In this document: positions 1 through 6,869 of the stretch, piece by piece
Layout: each line of letters opens with the position of its first letter
Numbering within the stretch: the stretch's first letter is position 1
Origin: Treponema sp.
GTDB taxonomy: Bacteria > Spirochaetota > Spirochaetia > Treponematales > Breznakiellaceae
Reading direction: 5' to 3'
DNA: 9,513 nt
Assembly: GCA_031288575.1 (NCBI GenBank)
Contig: JAITRD010000044.1
Coordinates: 1-9,513 of the forward strand
The notes under the pieces: generated by a model
What the model was told of the DNA's origin: nothing
Database searches by the model: none
The model's input: the letters and a program-made list of their open reading frames with translations, nothing else
Made by a program: the position numbers and the translations under genes

Positions 1-15
1 TCAAGGAATATTGAA

Positions 16-141
16 TTGTTAAACTCCGGATGGCGCGGGACCGATAGTTTAAAGGGTTTTACCCTGTTTTCCTCTTTGTCAAATAATTTTTATTATTACT
101 ATTTGTCCTCTGTTTCTTCGGAGTCCGGGCCGGTTGGCTAA
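16..141 (+). CDS. Probable Tyr-rich leader peptide of the aroF-tyrA operon
   Basis: A reading frame open from the window edge ends at a TAA (139-141) about 30 nt before a terminator hairpin. It contains one Phe codon (88-90) followed by four consecutive Tyr codons (91-102), with further Phe codons at 58 and 67 and a Trp codon at 31. I chose the TTG at 16 because aagga (3-7) lies 8 nt upstream, giving 41 residues. A shorter version from the TTG at 76 would have 21 residues but lacks a good ribosome site. A stacked run of the pathway's end-product amino acid ahead of a terminator and of DAHP synthase and prephenate dehydrogenase genes is the hallmark of ribosome-mediated attenuation, as in the phe and trp leaders of enteric bacteria. 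The frame is not GC-rich like the neighbouring genes. It could instead be the C-terminus of an upstream gene cut by the window edge, or chance. Confidence 0.5.
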   Translation: MLNSGWRGTDSLKGFTLFSSLSNNFYYYYLSSVSSESGPVG

Positions 142-186
142 AAGTCAATCTGTCCGTTAACCTGCAAATCAGGAGGCTCCGAGGAG
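114..186 (+). promoter_or_regulatory. Candidate antiterminator helix of the aroF-tyrA attenuator
   Basis: Bases 114-125 can pair with 175-186 in twelve consecutive base pairs, nine Watson-Crick and three G-U (114/186, 117/183 and 124/176). This helix uses the loop and parts of both arms of the terminator at 171-192, so the two structures cannot coexist. The 5' arm begins just downstream of the Tyr codon run. A ribosome stalled on those codons would therefore leave most of it free to pair. An upstream stretch (23-30) can also pair with 117-124 (8 bp, one G-U) and might act as a competitor, although it lies far from the stall site. The pairings are seen directly; the regulatory role is inferred. 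Confidence 0.5.
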
Positions 187-198
187 CCTCCTTTTTTT
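171..198 (+). terminator. Rho-independent terminator (attenuator) before aroF
   Basis: aggaggctcc (171-180) and ggagcctcct (183-192) are perfect 10-bp complements. In practice this makes an 8-bp GC-rich stem with a 6-nt loop, followed directly by a run of T to position 198. It sits 64 nt before the aroF start, so a transcript entering from upstream would be cut off before the operon unless the stem is prevented from forming. It may simply end an upstream gene. The Tyr-rich frame and the overlapping alternative helix favour an attenuator. Confidence 0.75.
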
Positions 199-200
199 AT

Positions 201-227
201 GCCCGGCGCGTTGAAAGGCCGGGTTTT
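201..227 (+). terminator. Second terminator-like hairpin in the aroF leader
   Basis: cccggc (202-207) and gccggg (218-223) form a 6-bp GC stem, extendable by one G-U pair (201/224), with a 10-nt loop. Four T follow at 224-227 and then AAA. It stands directly behind the stronger terminator and before the aroF ribosome site. It could be a back-up terminator or a structure affecting aroF translation. The short T-run makes it weak as a stand-alone terminator. Confidence 0.35.
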
Positions 228-261
228 AAAATACGGGTAATCCCGGTGTGAGGAGTTTATT

Positions 262-1287
262 ATGATTATCGCTATGAAGCGGGGGGCGGAGGCGGCGGAG
301 ATACAAAACTTCACCGTCCTTTTGGAAAAGCAGGGGGTACGGGTACACTGTTCCCAGGGAACTTCCCAGACCGTGCTGGGCCTTGTGGGGGATACCACGG
401 GGATCGATGAGGAGGGGCTTAAGGCCCATCACCTGGTGGAAAAGGTGATCCGGGTGCAGGAACCCTACAAGCGGGCAAACCGGCTTTTTCACCCCGAGGA
501 TACCCGGATCGACATTGCCGGGCCCGGCGGGACGATCCGGCATATCGGGGCGGGGCATCTGGGGATCATCGCCGGGCCCTGCTCGGTGGAAGGGCGGGAC
601 CAGATTGTCGGGGTGGCCTCGGCGGTGCAAAAGGCCGGGGCGGGTTTTCTCCGGGGGGGCGCCTTTAAACCCCGGACCAGCCCCTACAGTTTCCAGGGCC
701 TGGGCTGCGAAGGGCTGGACCTGCTCGGGGAGGCGAAAAGGGTTACGGGCCTTCCCCTGGTAACCGAACTTATGGATATCCGCCAGCTTGAGGTTTTTGA
801 CCAGGTGGACATCATCCAAGTGGGGGCCCGAAATATGCAGAACTTCACCCTCCTTAAAGAACTGGGGCATTGCCGCAAGCCAATACTCCTCAAACGGGGT
901 TACGCCTGCACCGTTACGGAACTGCTTATGGCGGCGGAGTACCTTATGGCCGGGGGCAACGACCGGATCATCCTTTGTGAACGGGGAATTCGCTCCTTTG
1001 ATAGTTACACCCGGAACATCCTGGATTTAAGCGCGGTCCCGGCCCTGAAAAAACAGAGCCACCTCCCGGTGATTGTGGATCCGAGCCACGCCACGGGCCT
1101 GGCCTGGATGGTTCCCGCCATGGCCAAGGCCGCCGTAGCCGCCGGGGCGGACGGCATTATCGTGGAGGTTCATAATGATCCCGAACGGGCCCTCTGCGAC
1201 GGGGAGCAATCCATAACCCCCGAAGCCTTCGGCTCCCTTATGGAAAGTTTAAAAAAATACGCCGCCATTGAGGGCAAAAGCCTATGA
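262..1287 (+). CDS. aroF: 3-deoxy-7-phosphoheptulonate (DAHP) synthase, type I-beta
   Basis: Catalyses the first step of the shikimate pathway: phosphoenolpyruvate plus erythrose 4-phosphate to DAHP, in the cytoplasm. The 341 residues match the Thermotoga-type enzyme (about 338). Residues 1-70 form a ferredoxin-like, ACT-like N-terminal domain, and the rest is a TIM barrel. Motifs in order are AGPCSVEG (104-111), RGGAFKPRTSPYSFQG (131-146), QVGARN (186-191), LLKRG (209-213), LCERGIRSF (238-246), DPSHATG (273-279) and VEVHNDPE (301-308). The metal ligands known for the family are all present: C107, H276, E302 and D313. The N-terminal domain carries feedback control by Tyr or Phe in the Thermotoga enzyme, and such control is likely here. 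The ATG is preceded by aggag (251-255) at 6-nt spacing. It is first in an operon with tyrA and sits behind the candidate tyrosine attenuator. Confidence 0.96.
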   Translation: MIIAMKRGAEAAEIQNFTVLLEKQGVRVHCSQGTSQTVLGLVGDTTGIDEEGLKAHHLVEKVIRVQEPYKRANRLFHPEDTRIDIAGPGGTIRHIGAGHLGIIAGPCSVEGRDQIVGVASAVQKAGAGFLRGGAFKPRTSPYSFQGLGCEGLDLLGEAKRVTGLPLVTELMDIRQLEVFDQVDIIQVGARNMQNFTLLKELGHCRKPILLKRGYACTVTELLMAAEYLMAGGNDRIILCERGIRSFDSYTRNILDLSAVPALKKQSHLPVIVDPSHATGLAWMVPAMAKAAVAAGADGIIVEVHNDPERALCDGEQSITPEAFGSLMESLKKYAAIEGKSL

Positions 1288-2147
1288 AACCCATAGAAGA
1301 TTCCACCCTGGGCATCCTGGGGCTTGGCCTTATGGGGGGCGCCCTGGCCATGGCCCTGCGGAACAGGACCGTCCTCGGCCCCCGGGGCCGGCTTCTGGCC
1401 CACGACATCGACCCCGGAACCCTGGAGGCGGCCCGGGCGGAGGGGCTTATCGACGGGGGCTTCCCTTCCCCCGGGGAGATGCTGGGCCGCTGCGACGTGG
1501 TGTTCCTCTGCCTGAACCCCTCCACCCTGCTCCGGTTTATGGCGGAACACATGGCCCTTTTCCGGCCCGGGGCCCTTATCACCGACATTGCGGGGATCAA
1601 GGGGAACATCGCCGCGGCCATGGAAAGGGATCTCCGGGAAGACCTGGATTTTATCCCCGGCCACCCCATGGCGGGTTCCGAGAAGGGGGGCTTTGCCCAG
1701 GCGGGGAGCTGTAATTTTCAGGGGAAGAACTATATCCTTACCCCCCTGAAAAGGAATAAGCCGGAAAATCTGGAATTCCTCAAGGACCTGATCTGCCGCA
1801 TGGGTTTCGGCAGGATTACCTGTACCACAGCGGAGGAACACGACCGGAAAATCGCCTTTACCAGCCAGCTCTGCCATGTCATTGCCGCGGCCCTCATCGA
1901 CTGCGAAAGCGACCGGGCTATCACCCGCTTCGGCGGCGGCAGCTTCGAGGACCTTACCCGGATCGCCATGCTTAACGCCCCCATGTGGACCGAACTTTTT
2001 CTGGAAAACCGGCGGGAACTCCTGGACAGGATAAAACAATTCGAGGGGAGCCTGGATAAGCTAAAAAATTTTATCGCCGCCGGAGCGCGGGAGGAATTGC
2101 TGGAAACCCTCGGGGCGGTCCGGGAACGGCGGGCGGCTATGGGGTAA
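1284..2147 (+). CDS. tyrA: Prephenate (or arogenate) dehydrogenase
   Basis: Oxidative decarboxylation of prephenate to 4-hydroxyphenylpyruvate, the tyrosine branch after chorismate. The 287 residues comprise an N-terminal Rossmann domain with GLGLMGG (13-19) and an acidic D41 at the end of the second strand, which suggests NAD+ rather than NADP+. The catalytic segment is GHPMAGSE (126-133), followed by EHDRKIAFTSQLCH (185-198) and FGGGSFEDLTRIA (216-228) of the helical domain. No chorismate mutase or C-terminal ACT domain is fused, so allosteric control is not obvious in this protein. Its ATG overlaps the aroF stop as ATGA, with gaggg at 1270-1274, so translation is probably coupled. Whether the substrate is prephenate or arogenate cannot be decided from the sequence. 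Confidence 0.93.
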   Translation: MKPIEDSTLGILGLGLMGGALAMALRNRTVLGPRGRLLAHDIDPGTLEAARAEGLIDGGFPSPGEMLGRCDVVFLCLNPSTLLRFMAEHMALFRPGALITDIAGIKGNIAAAMERDLREDLDFIPGHPMAGSEKGGFAQAGSCNFQGKNYILTPLKRNKPENLEFLKDLICRMGFGRITCTTAEEHDRKIAFTSQLCHVIAAALIDCESDRAITRFGGGSFEDLTRIAMLNAPMWTELFLENRRELLDRIKQFEGSLDKLKNFIAAGAREELLETLGAVRERRAAMG

Positions 2148-2168
2148 AGGCAAGGGGGCGTATTTACC
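2143..2168. other. Small inverted repeat across the convergent tyrA and lhr stop codons
   Basis: ggtaaa (2143-2148) and tttacc (2163-2168) are perfect 6-bp complements, and each arm contains one of the two TAA stop codons. The gap between the genes is only 16 nt and holds no T-run, so I see no standard terminator for either gene. Transcripts from both sides probably run into each other. The repeat is short and may be chance. Confidence 0.25.
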
Positions 2169-5100
2169 AGAGAATAAGTTTGCCCCGGTCCGGGACAAAG
2201 CCCGCCGCCCGGAGGACCTCGCCGTAGGGGCAGGCGGCGGCGGCGACGCCGTTGACGGTTTCGATGAGCACCTTCCCCTGGGGATGGAAGGAACGGGTCC
2301 GGGGGATTTTGAGGAAGGCCAGGGCCTTTTCCAGGGCGGGATCGTCCGAGGGGAGGAAGATTTGGAGTTCCTTGGCGCCCCGGTTTGCGGCGGCAAGGAG
2401 TTCCCGCCCCCGGAAACAGAGCCGGGAGGAAGGCAGCCGGGGAGGGAGCCGGGGATCAAGTCCCGGGACGGCAAGCCCCGCGGGGCTTCCGGGATCGGCG
2501 GCGTTCATCCAGTAGATCCCCTCTTCCGCGTCGGCGGCTTCCAGCTCGCCGGAAATTTCCGGGGCGGCAAATTGGAGGGAGTTGATCCCCTCAAAAAAGC
2601 GGCCCGCCGTGAGTTCTCCGGCGAGTTCCATCCGCCGCATTGCCGGGAGGATCTTTCCCCAGGAAAGGGAAGGCTCCTCCCGTTCCAGCAGGGGCCGGCA
2701 GAGGATCCCCCACCGTTCCAGAAGAAGCCGCACCCGGTCGCGGTTTAATTCCTCCTCATCCCAGGAATCAAGGCCCCGCAGTTCAGGGTTTTCATAATCC
2801 CGGTCCAGGGAAAACCAATTCCCCCGGACCGGCACCCCCCTTTTCCACCGGTCCCGCAAGGCCCGGGGCAGACGCCGGCTCCCATAGGGTCCCGGCAGGG
2901 GGGCCGTTGAGCTTCCGGGACCCGGCTCCCGGCCTTCGGGCCTCCGGCCCTGCTTGATGCTCTGGCGTATGGGCTCCCAGGAGTCGGCGCTCAGCCGGCC
3001 CCGCCAGGCTTCTTTCAAGAGGAGTTCCGTGCAGGCGGCGGTTTCCAATTTGAAATGGTCCTTTATTTCCCAAAAATTCCGGGGCCGGTCAAAAAAATCA
3101 TCCCTGGGAAACCCCTCCCCGGCGGGAGCGGTTTCTTCCGGGAAAACCAGGTCCAGTTCTTCGGGACGGCAAAACCCGGCCCGCTCCTTTCCCGCCCCGT
3201 ACCAGAGGAGCGAACCCTCTTCAATCTCCCTGTCCAGGTCCCGGGTCTGATAGTTTTCCCGCCGGGCGGGGAAAAATTCGGTCTCCCAAAGTTTTGCCGG
3301 GGCGGCAAAACCCCGGAGTTTTTCCCAGGGGAGGGCCCTGTTTTCCGGGCCGCTTACATTCAAACCCCGGAGAATGCCCTGGCGCCGGGCCAGGTAGGGA
3401 ATAAGCAGCGCCGGGGGCCGTTCCCGGATGCGCGGGCGGGATCGCCCGCGGGAAAGCCGCAGCAGAAGCTCCAGGTTTTCCCGGTCGCAGATCAGATCCT
3501 CCCGGTCCTGAACAAGCCCCCCGGGGGAACCGTCCCCGGCAATTGCCACCCCCCGGATCAGTTCCCCCGCCTCAGCCAGGGCGTCTGCCGCGGCTTCCCC
3601 CTCCGCGGGGCGGAAGCCGAATACGGCGTTGATCCGGGAAAGGGGCAGGGGGCCTTCATAACGAAGCCATGGGCCGAGCAAGGCTGCGGCCTCCTCCTCC
3701 CAGGTTTCGGCCCATTCCCGGTGGACCGCCGAAGGCAGCAGGGCCCCCTGCCGGGACAAGAACCGGATCCTGCCTCCAAGGGAGGGGTCCCGGTCATAAC
3801 TTTCCCGGAGTTCCCCCGGCAGGGCGCTCAGGAGGGTTTCCCATTCATCGGCGGGAATGGCGATCCGTTCCTTTACCCATTCGGCCAGGCCAAGCTCCTC
3901 TTCAGCGGTCCAGCCGGGGATTTCCCGCCGGAGCCGCCCGGAAAAATCCGCCGTCACCGCCGCGGAAAGCCGGGGCCGGCGGCGGGTATCCTCCAGGGCT
4001 TCCTGTATCACCCGGTCCGCCAGGGAAGCCCCTTCGGGCCCTCCGGGAAAATTTGACCCCCCCGGCCGGCTTGCCCTGCCCCGCGGATCCGGCCTTTCGT
4101 CATATTCGTACATGAGAAGGTTGGTTTCCCTCCAGACCAGTTCCCGGGCAAAGGGGCTTGGCAGGGAGGTCTTAAAAAAGGAAAGCTTTACCCTCTCCCT
4201 GGAGATATCCTGGATAAAGGCCGCGGTTCCGGCGGGATCAAACTGATCCCGGAGGCAGCTCCGCCAGGCCTCGGCGGTAACGGGGAAATCTCCATAATTT
4301 GCCATGGCGTCAAAGAGCCGCTTGGACCGCTGGCGGGTGATCCACAGGGGGGTGCGTTTCCCGAAACCCGCCTTAGGAAGGAGGAGGGACCGCTCCGCCG
4401 CCTCCCGGAAGGCCGCCCCAAAAATGCCGGAGGATTCAAGCCGTTTTTTAAACAGTTCTTCCCAGCGCCGGCCCTCCCCCAGGCGGAGCAGGGTTTTCCG
4501 GATTAAATCCCTCAGGTCCCCGCCGGCAAACCGGGGAATGACGAGGAGGATGCCGTTATCATCCGGGACGGATTCCACCCGGATCTGCAGCATTTCCTCC
4601 AAATCCTGGGCCAGGGCCAGGGAAAAGGGATAATTTACCGCTCCGCCCCGGAAGGTGTGGAGGATTGCCGTATAGACCGCCCCCCGGTTGGCCGGCTCGT
4701 CCAGGATTTCGACCGGGAGGGAATCCGGGCCGGGCAGGGGCGCCCGGCCCTGGGCCCGCTGCTGGGACCGGATAAAATCTCCCAGGGCTTTTTGGGCCGC
4801 GGGGGAGAGCCCCTCCGGGGCAAAAGCCTCCGTCCCCAGGGCATCCGTTCCCTGGCGGCCGCAGCGATCAAAAAAATCCATGATCCGCCGGGCCAGGACG
4901 GGGCTGCGGAAGGCCGTGTCCCCCTTCCAGAAGGGAGTATAATTGGCCCCCTCCGCCTGGGGGATCACCTCAACCGCTTCGGCCCCAATGGAAACAATAG
5001 TCCAAGGGCGGGTCCCGAAATCAAAACTGTCCCCCAGGCGGCATTCCCAAACAAATTCCTCATCCAGTTCGCCTATTTTGCTCCCGTCGGTAAGGCGGAG

Positions 5101-6708
5101 CGAATAGCTTCCCCGGTTGGTTATAACCCCGCCGGAGGAATAGAGCAGGGGCAGGACCCCCGGAACCGCGGTGAGCAAAGCCCCGCCGCCTTCCCCCTCC
5201 CGGTAGAGCCGGGGTTTAAGCTCCCGGATCCGCTCCTTCCCGTAACGGCCGGCGAGCATTCCCAGTACCTCCTCATAGGAGGAGCGGGGGAGGGTCCAAA
5301 AGGGGTAAAAACCCCGGAGAAGCTGGTAAAGTTCATCCGCGGTCCGGCTCTTTTCAGCGCAAAGGGCGAGGATGATCTGGGCCAGTACATCCAGGGGATT
5401 TTCAATTCCCCGGCTTTCTTCGATCTCCCGGTTCGCCACAGCCTCCCCCAGGGCGGCGGCGGCGATCAGGTCTAAGCCGTGGAAGGGAATAAGCCGGCCC
5501 CGGCTTACCATTCCTACCCCGTGGCCGGAGCGGCCGATCCTTTGCAGGGCCACGGAGGAAGCGCCGGGGCTGCCGGCGAGGATCACCTCCGCCACGCTGC
5601 CGATGTCGATTCCCAGTTCCAGGGAACCGGTGGCCACCACGCAGGGAATCCGCCCCTCCGCAAGACGGGCCTCCACCGCCCGGCGCACCTCCCGGGAAAG
5701 GGAACCGTGGTGGGTAAAGGCCGCCATCTTTCCCGCCCGCTCGTTGATAAGGTAACTAATCCGCTCCGCCCGGCGGCGGGAATCGGTAAACACCAGAGTC
5801 GTGCCCCTCCCGGCGGGAGAAGCGGAATCCTCCGGGCCGCCGGGATTTAGGGCGCCGGGCCGGTTGGCTTCGATCCGCCTGAGGATCTGATCCACCAGAA
5901 TGCGGTACCGCGGGCCGTAACGCTCCCGGGACCCTTCCCCGGACTTTTCCCCTTCGTCCTCGGGAAAGTCTATGAGGAACTGGATTTCCTTGTTTTGGGG
6001 CGGAGCCGCAATCCGGACCGGCCGCTTTACATAATTTCCCTCAGCGTCAAGCCGCAGCCCCCCCGCAAAATCCGCCGCTTCCTCCGCCGGCCGCACCGTG
6101 GCGGAGAGGCAGACCCGCTGAAATTCCCCGGCCAGCAGGGCCAGGCGGCCGATCTGGCAGGCAAGGAAACTCCCCCGTTTGGTTCCCAGAACCGCGTGAA
6201 CCTCGTCCAGGATAAGGTATTTTACCCCGGAAAGAACCTGCCGGCCCCGGGGATTAAGAAGCAGTATGGCCAGGCTTTCCGGGGTTACCGCCAGAATCGC
6301 CGGAGGTTTTTTGAGAAAACGCCGCCGCTCCGATTGGGGAGTGTCCCCGGAACGGGTTTCCGCCCGGATTTCGGGAAAAGGAAGGCCGGCGGCTTCAAAA
6401 CGGGCCCGGATGGAGGCCAGGGGTTCCAGAAGATTCCGGCGTATATCCTCGTTCAAAGCCTTGAGGGGAGAAACGTAAAGTACCGAAAGGGTTTCCGCCG
6501 GATATTCCCCCGAGGCGAGCCGGGAAAGGGCGCTCAGAAAAGCGGTGAGGGTTTTCCCGCTTCCCGTGGGGGCCAGGGCCAATACGTGCTCCCCCCCGGC
6601 AATAAGGGGCCAGGCCGCCTCCTGTACCTCCGTGGGTTTTCCATAGGCCCCGGCGAACCAGGAGCGGATGAGGGGGTGAAATGAAAAAAGCGCTTCGTCC
6701 CGGCTCAT
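2164..6708 (-). CDS. lhr: Lhr-type large ATP-dependent helicase, full length
   Basis: A superfamily 2 helicase of the Lhr (large helicase-related) family. Characterised bacterial members are 3'-to-5' single-strand DNA translocases that unwind RNA:DNA hybrids and are tied to DNA repair. The 1514 residues match full-length bacterial Lhr (about 1,500). The RecA pair shows APTGSGKT (46-53), DEVH (168-171), SAT (202-204), GSLELGID (361-368) and QRIGRSGH (389-396). A winged-helix and beta-barrel core follows, with YTPFWKGD (590-597) at the position of the DNA-stacking Trp of the mycobacterial enzyme. The C-terminal extension carries WRGRLSADSWEPIR (1235-1248) and ELAGELTAGRFFEG (1361-1374), typical of long Lhr. 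Gly/Pro-rich linkers near 285-302, 872-896 and 1255-1277 look like domain spacers. The ATG fits the family N-terminus (FHP... at residue 10). The only upstream GGAG is 15 nt away, inside a hairpin. It converges with tyrA and is divergent from the HAD gene. Confidence 0.94.
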   Translation of the reverse strand: MSRDEALFSFHPLIRSWFAGAYGKPTEVQEAAWPLIAGGEHVLALAPTGSGKTLTAFLSALSRLASGEYPAETLSVLYVSPLKALNEDIRRNLLEPLASIRARFEAAGLPFPEIRAETRSGDTPQSERRRFLKKPPAILAVTPESLAILLLNPRGRQVLSGVKYLILDEVHAVLGTKRGSFLACQIGRLALLAGEFQRVCLSATVRPAEEAADFAGGLRLDAEGNYVKRPVRIAAPPQNKEIQFLIDFPEDEGEKSGEGSRERYGPRYRILVDQILRRIEANRPGALNPGGPEDSASPAGRGTTLVFTDSRRRAERISYLINERAGKMAAFTHHGSLSREVRRAVEARLAEGRIPCVVATGSLELGIDIGSVAEVILAGSPGASSVALQRIGRSGHGVGMVSRGRLIPFHGLDLIAAAALGEAVANREIEESRGIENPLDVLAQIILALCAEKSRTADELYQLLRGFYPFWTLPRSSYEEVLGMLAGRYGKERIRELKPRLYREGEGGGALLTAVPGVLPLLYSSGGVITNRGSYSLRLTDGSKIGELDEEFVWECRLGDSFDFGTRPWTIVSIGAEAVEVIPQAEGANYTPFWKGDTAFRSPVLARRIMDFFDRCGRQGTDALGTEAFAPEGLSPAAQKALGDFIRSQQRAQGRAPLPGPDSLPVEILDEPANRGAVYTAILHTFRGGAVNYPFSLALAQDLEEMLQIRVESVPDDNGILLVIPRFAGGDLRDLIRKTLLRLGEGRRWEELFKKRLESSGIFGAAFREAAERSLLLPKAGFGKRTPLWITRQRSKRLFDAMANYGDFPVTAEAWRSCLRDQFDPAGTAAFIQDISRERVKLSFFKTSLPSPFARELVWRETNLLMYEYDERPDPRGRASRPGGSNFPGGPEGASLADRVIQEALEDTRRRPRLSAAVTADFSGRLRREIPGWTAEEELGLAEWVKERIAIPADEWETLLSALPGELRESYDRDPSLGGRIRFLSRQGALLPSAVHREWAETWEEEAAALLGPWLRYEGPLPLSRINAVFGFRPAEGEAAADALAEAGELIRGVAIAGDGSPGGLVQDREDLICDRENLELLLRLSRGRSRPRIRERPPALLIPYLARRQGILRGLNVSGPENRALPWEKLRGFAAPAKLWETEFFPARRENYQTRDLDREIEEGSLLWYGAGKERAGFCRPEELDLVFPEETAPAGEGFPRDDFFDRPRNFWEIKDHFKLETAACTELLLKEAWRGRLSADSWEPIRQSIKQGRRPEGREPGPGSSTAPLPGPYGSRRLPRALRDRWKRGVPVRGNWFSLDRDYENPELRGLDSWDEEELNRDRVRLLLERWGILCRPLLEREEPSLSWGKILPAMRRMELAGELTAGRFFEGINSLQFAAPEISGELEAADAEEGIYWMNAADPGSPAGLAVPGLDPRLPPRLPSSRLCFRGRELLAAANRGAKELQIFLPSDDPALEKALAFLKIPRTRSFHPQGKVLIETVNGVAAAACPYGEVLRAAGFVPDRGKLILW

Positions 6709-6719
6709 AATTTCGATTC

Positions 6720-6755
6720 GAAGCTCCGGCTTAATGCCCTCTGAACCGAAGCTTC
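6720..6755 (-). promoter_or_regulatory. Hairpin in the presumed lhr 5' leader, burying GGAG
   Basis: On the minus strand gaagcttcgg and ccggagcttc form a 10-bp stem with a 16-nt loop, ending 11 nt before the lhr ATG. The stem contains one G-U pair when read as minus-strand RNA but a C/A mismatch when read as plus-strand RNA. This points to a structure acting in the lhr transcript. The only GGAG near the start lies inside the 3' arm, so the hairpin may hold lhr translation down. The pairing is seen; the role is inferred. Confidence 0.4.
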
Positions 6756-6772
6756 AAAAAACCCCATTGCTT

Positions 6773-6800
6773 ATATTACCACAAAAACCATAAAAGTAAA
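6773..6800 (-). promoter_or_regulatory. Possible lhr promoter
   Basis: Read leftward, tttact (complement of 6795-6800) and taatat (complement of 6773-6778) are separated by 16 nt, resembling sigma70 -35 and -10 boxes. Transcription would start near 6766 and give a leader of about 58 nt containing the hairpin at 6720-6755. The -35 box falls within the left arm of the 17-bp palindrome. The -10 is good and the -35 is only fair. The region is AT-rich, so chance matches are easy. Confidence 0.3.
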
Positions 6801-6840
6801 TGCCGGAGCCCTGCCCGGCGCTGCCGGCATTTACTTTTAT
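6790..6840. repeat. Perfect 17-bp inverted repeat with 17-nt centre (repeat copy 1)
   Basis: The arm at 6790-6806 (ataaaagtaaatgccgg) and the arm at 6824-6840 (ccggcatttacttttat) are exact reverse complements around a 17-nt GC-rich centre. The outer part of each arm is AT-rich and the inner part is GC-rich. Positions 6791-6827 recur at 7161-7197 with one difference. No T-run follows on the plus strand; a T-rich stretch follows on the minus strand. It resembles a REP-like dispersed palindrome and may also be a protein-binding or cruciform site. Confidence 0.85.
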
Positions 6841-6869
6841 CGCCAAGTATTGAAACATAACAAAAATAA

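Noticed and set aside
76..102. Promoter-like pair ttgtca (76-81) and tactat (97-102) before aroF
   Set aside because: The spacing is only 15 nt and the -10 box coincides with the Tyr codons. If real, the leader peptide would not be transcribed. I prefer the leader reading, but the promoter reading is not excluded.
161..173. tRNA-like stem cctg...cagg with a gca in the loop
   Set aside because: Only four pairs, and no acceptor, D or T arms can be built around it. It is more likely a minor fold next to the terminator.
199..240. 13-codon frame starting at the ATG behind the terminator
   Set aside because: No ribosome site (a T-run precedes it), no aromatic codon bias, and it is covered by the second hairpin.
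109..261. T-box leader before the aromatic operon
   Set aside because: No T-box consensus or specifier-loop structure is visible. A translated leader with a Tyr run explains the layout better.
1170..2039. 289-codon open frame antisense to aroF and tyrA
   Set aside because: Typical shadow frame in GC-rich coding DNA. The opposite strand has clear family motifs and the translation shows no recognisable domain.
3055..4056. 333-codon open frame antisense to lhr, with others at 4657-5475 and 5995-6684
   Set aside because: Shadows of lhr codon bias: Pro/Gly-rich low-complexity translations with no domain, inside a gene whose frame is certain.
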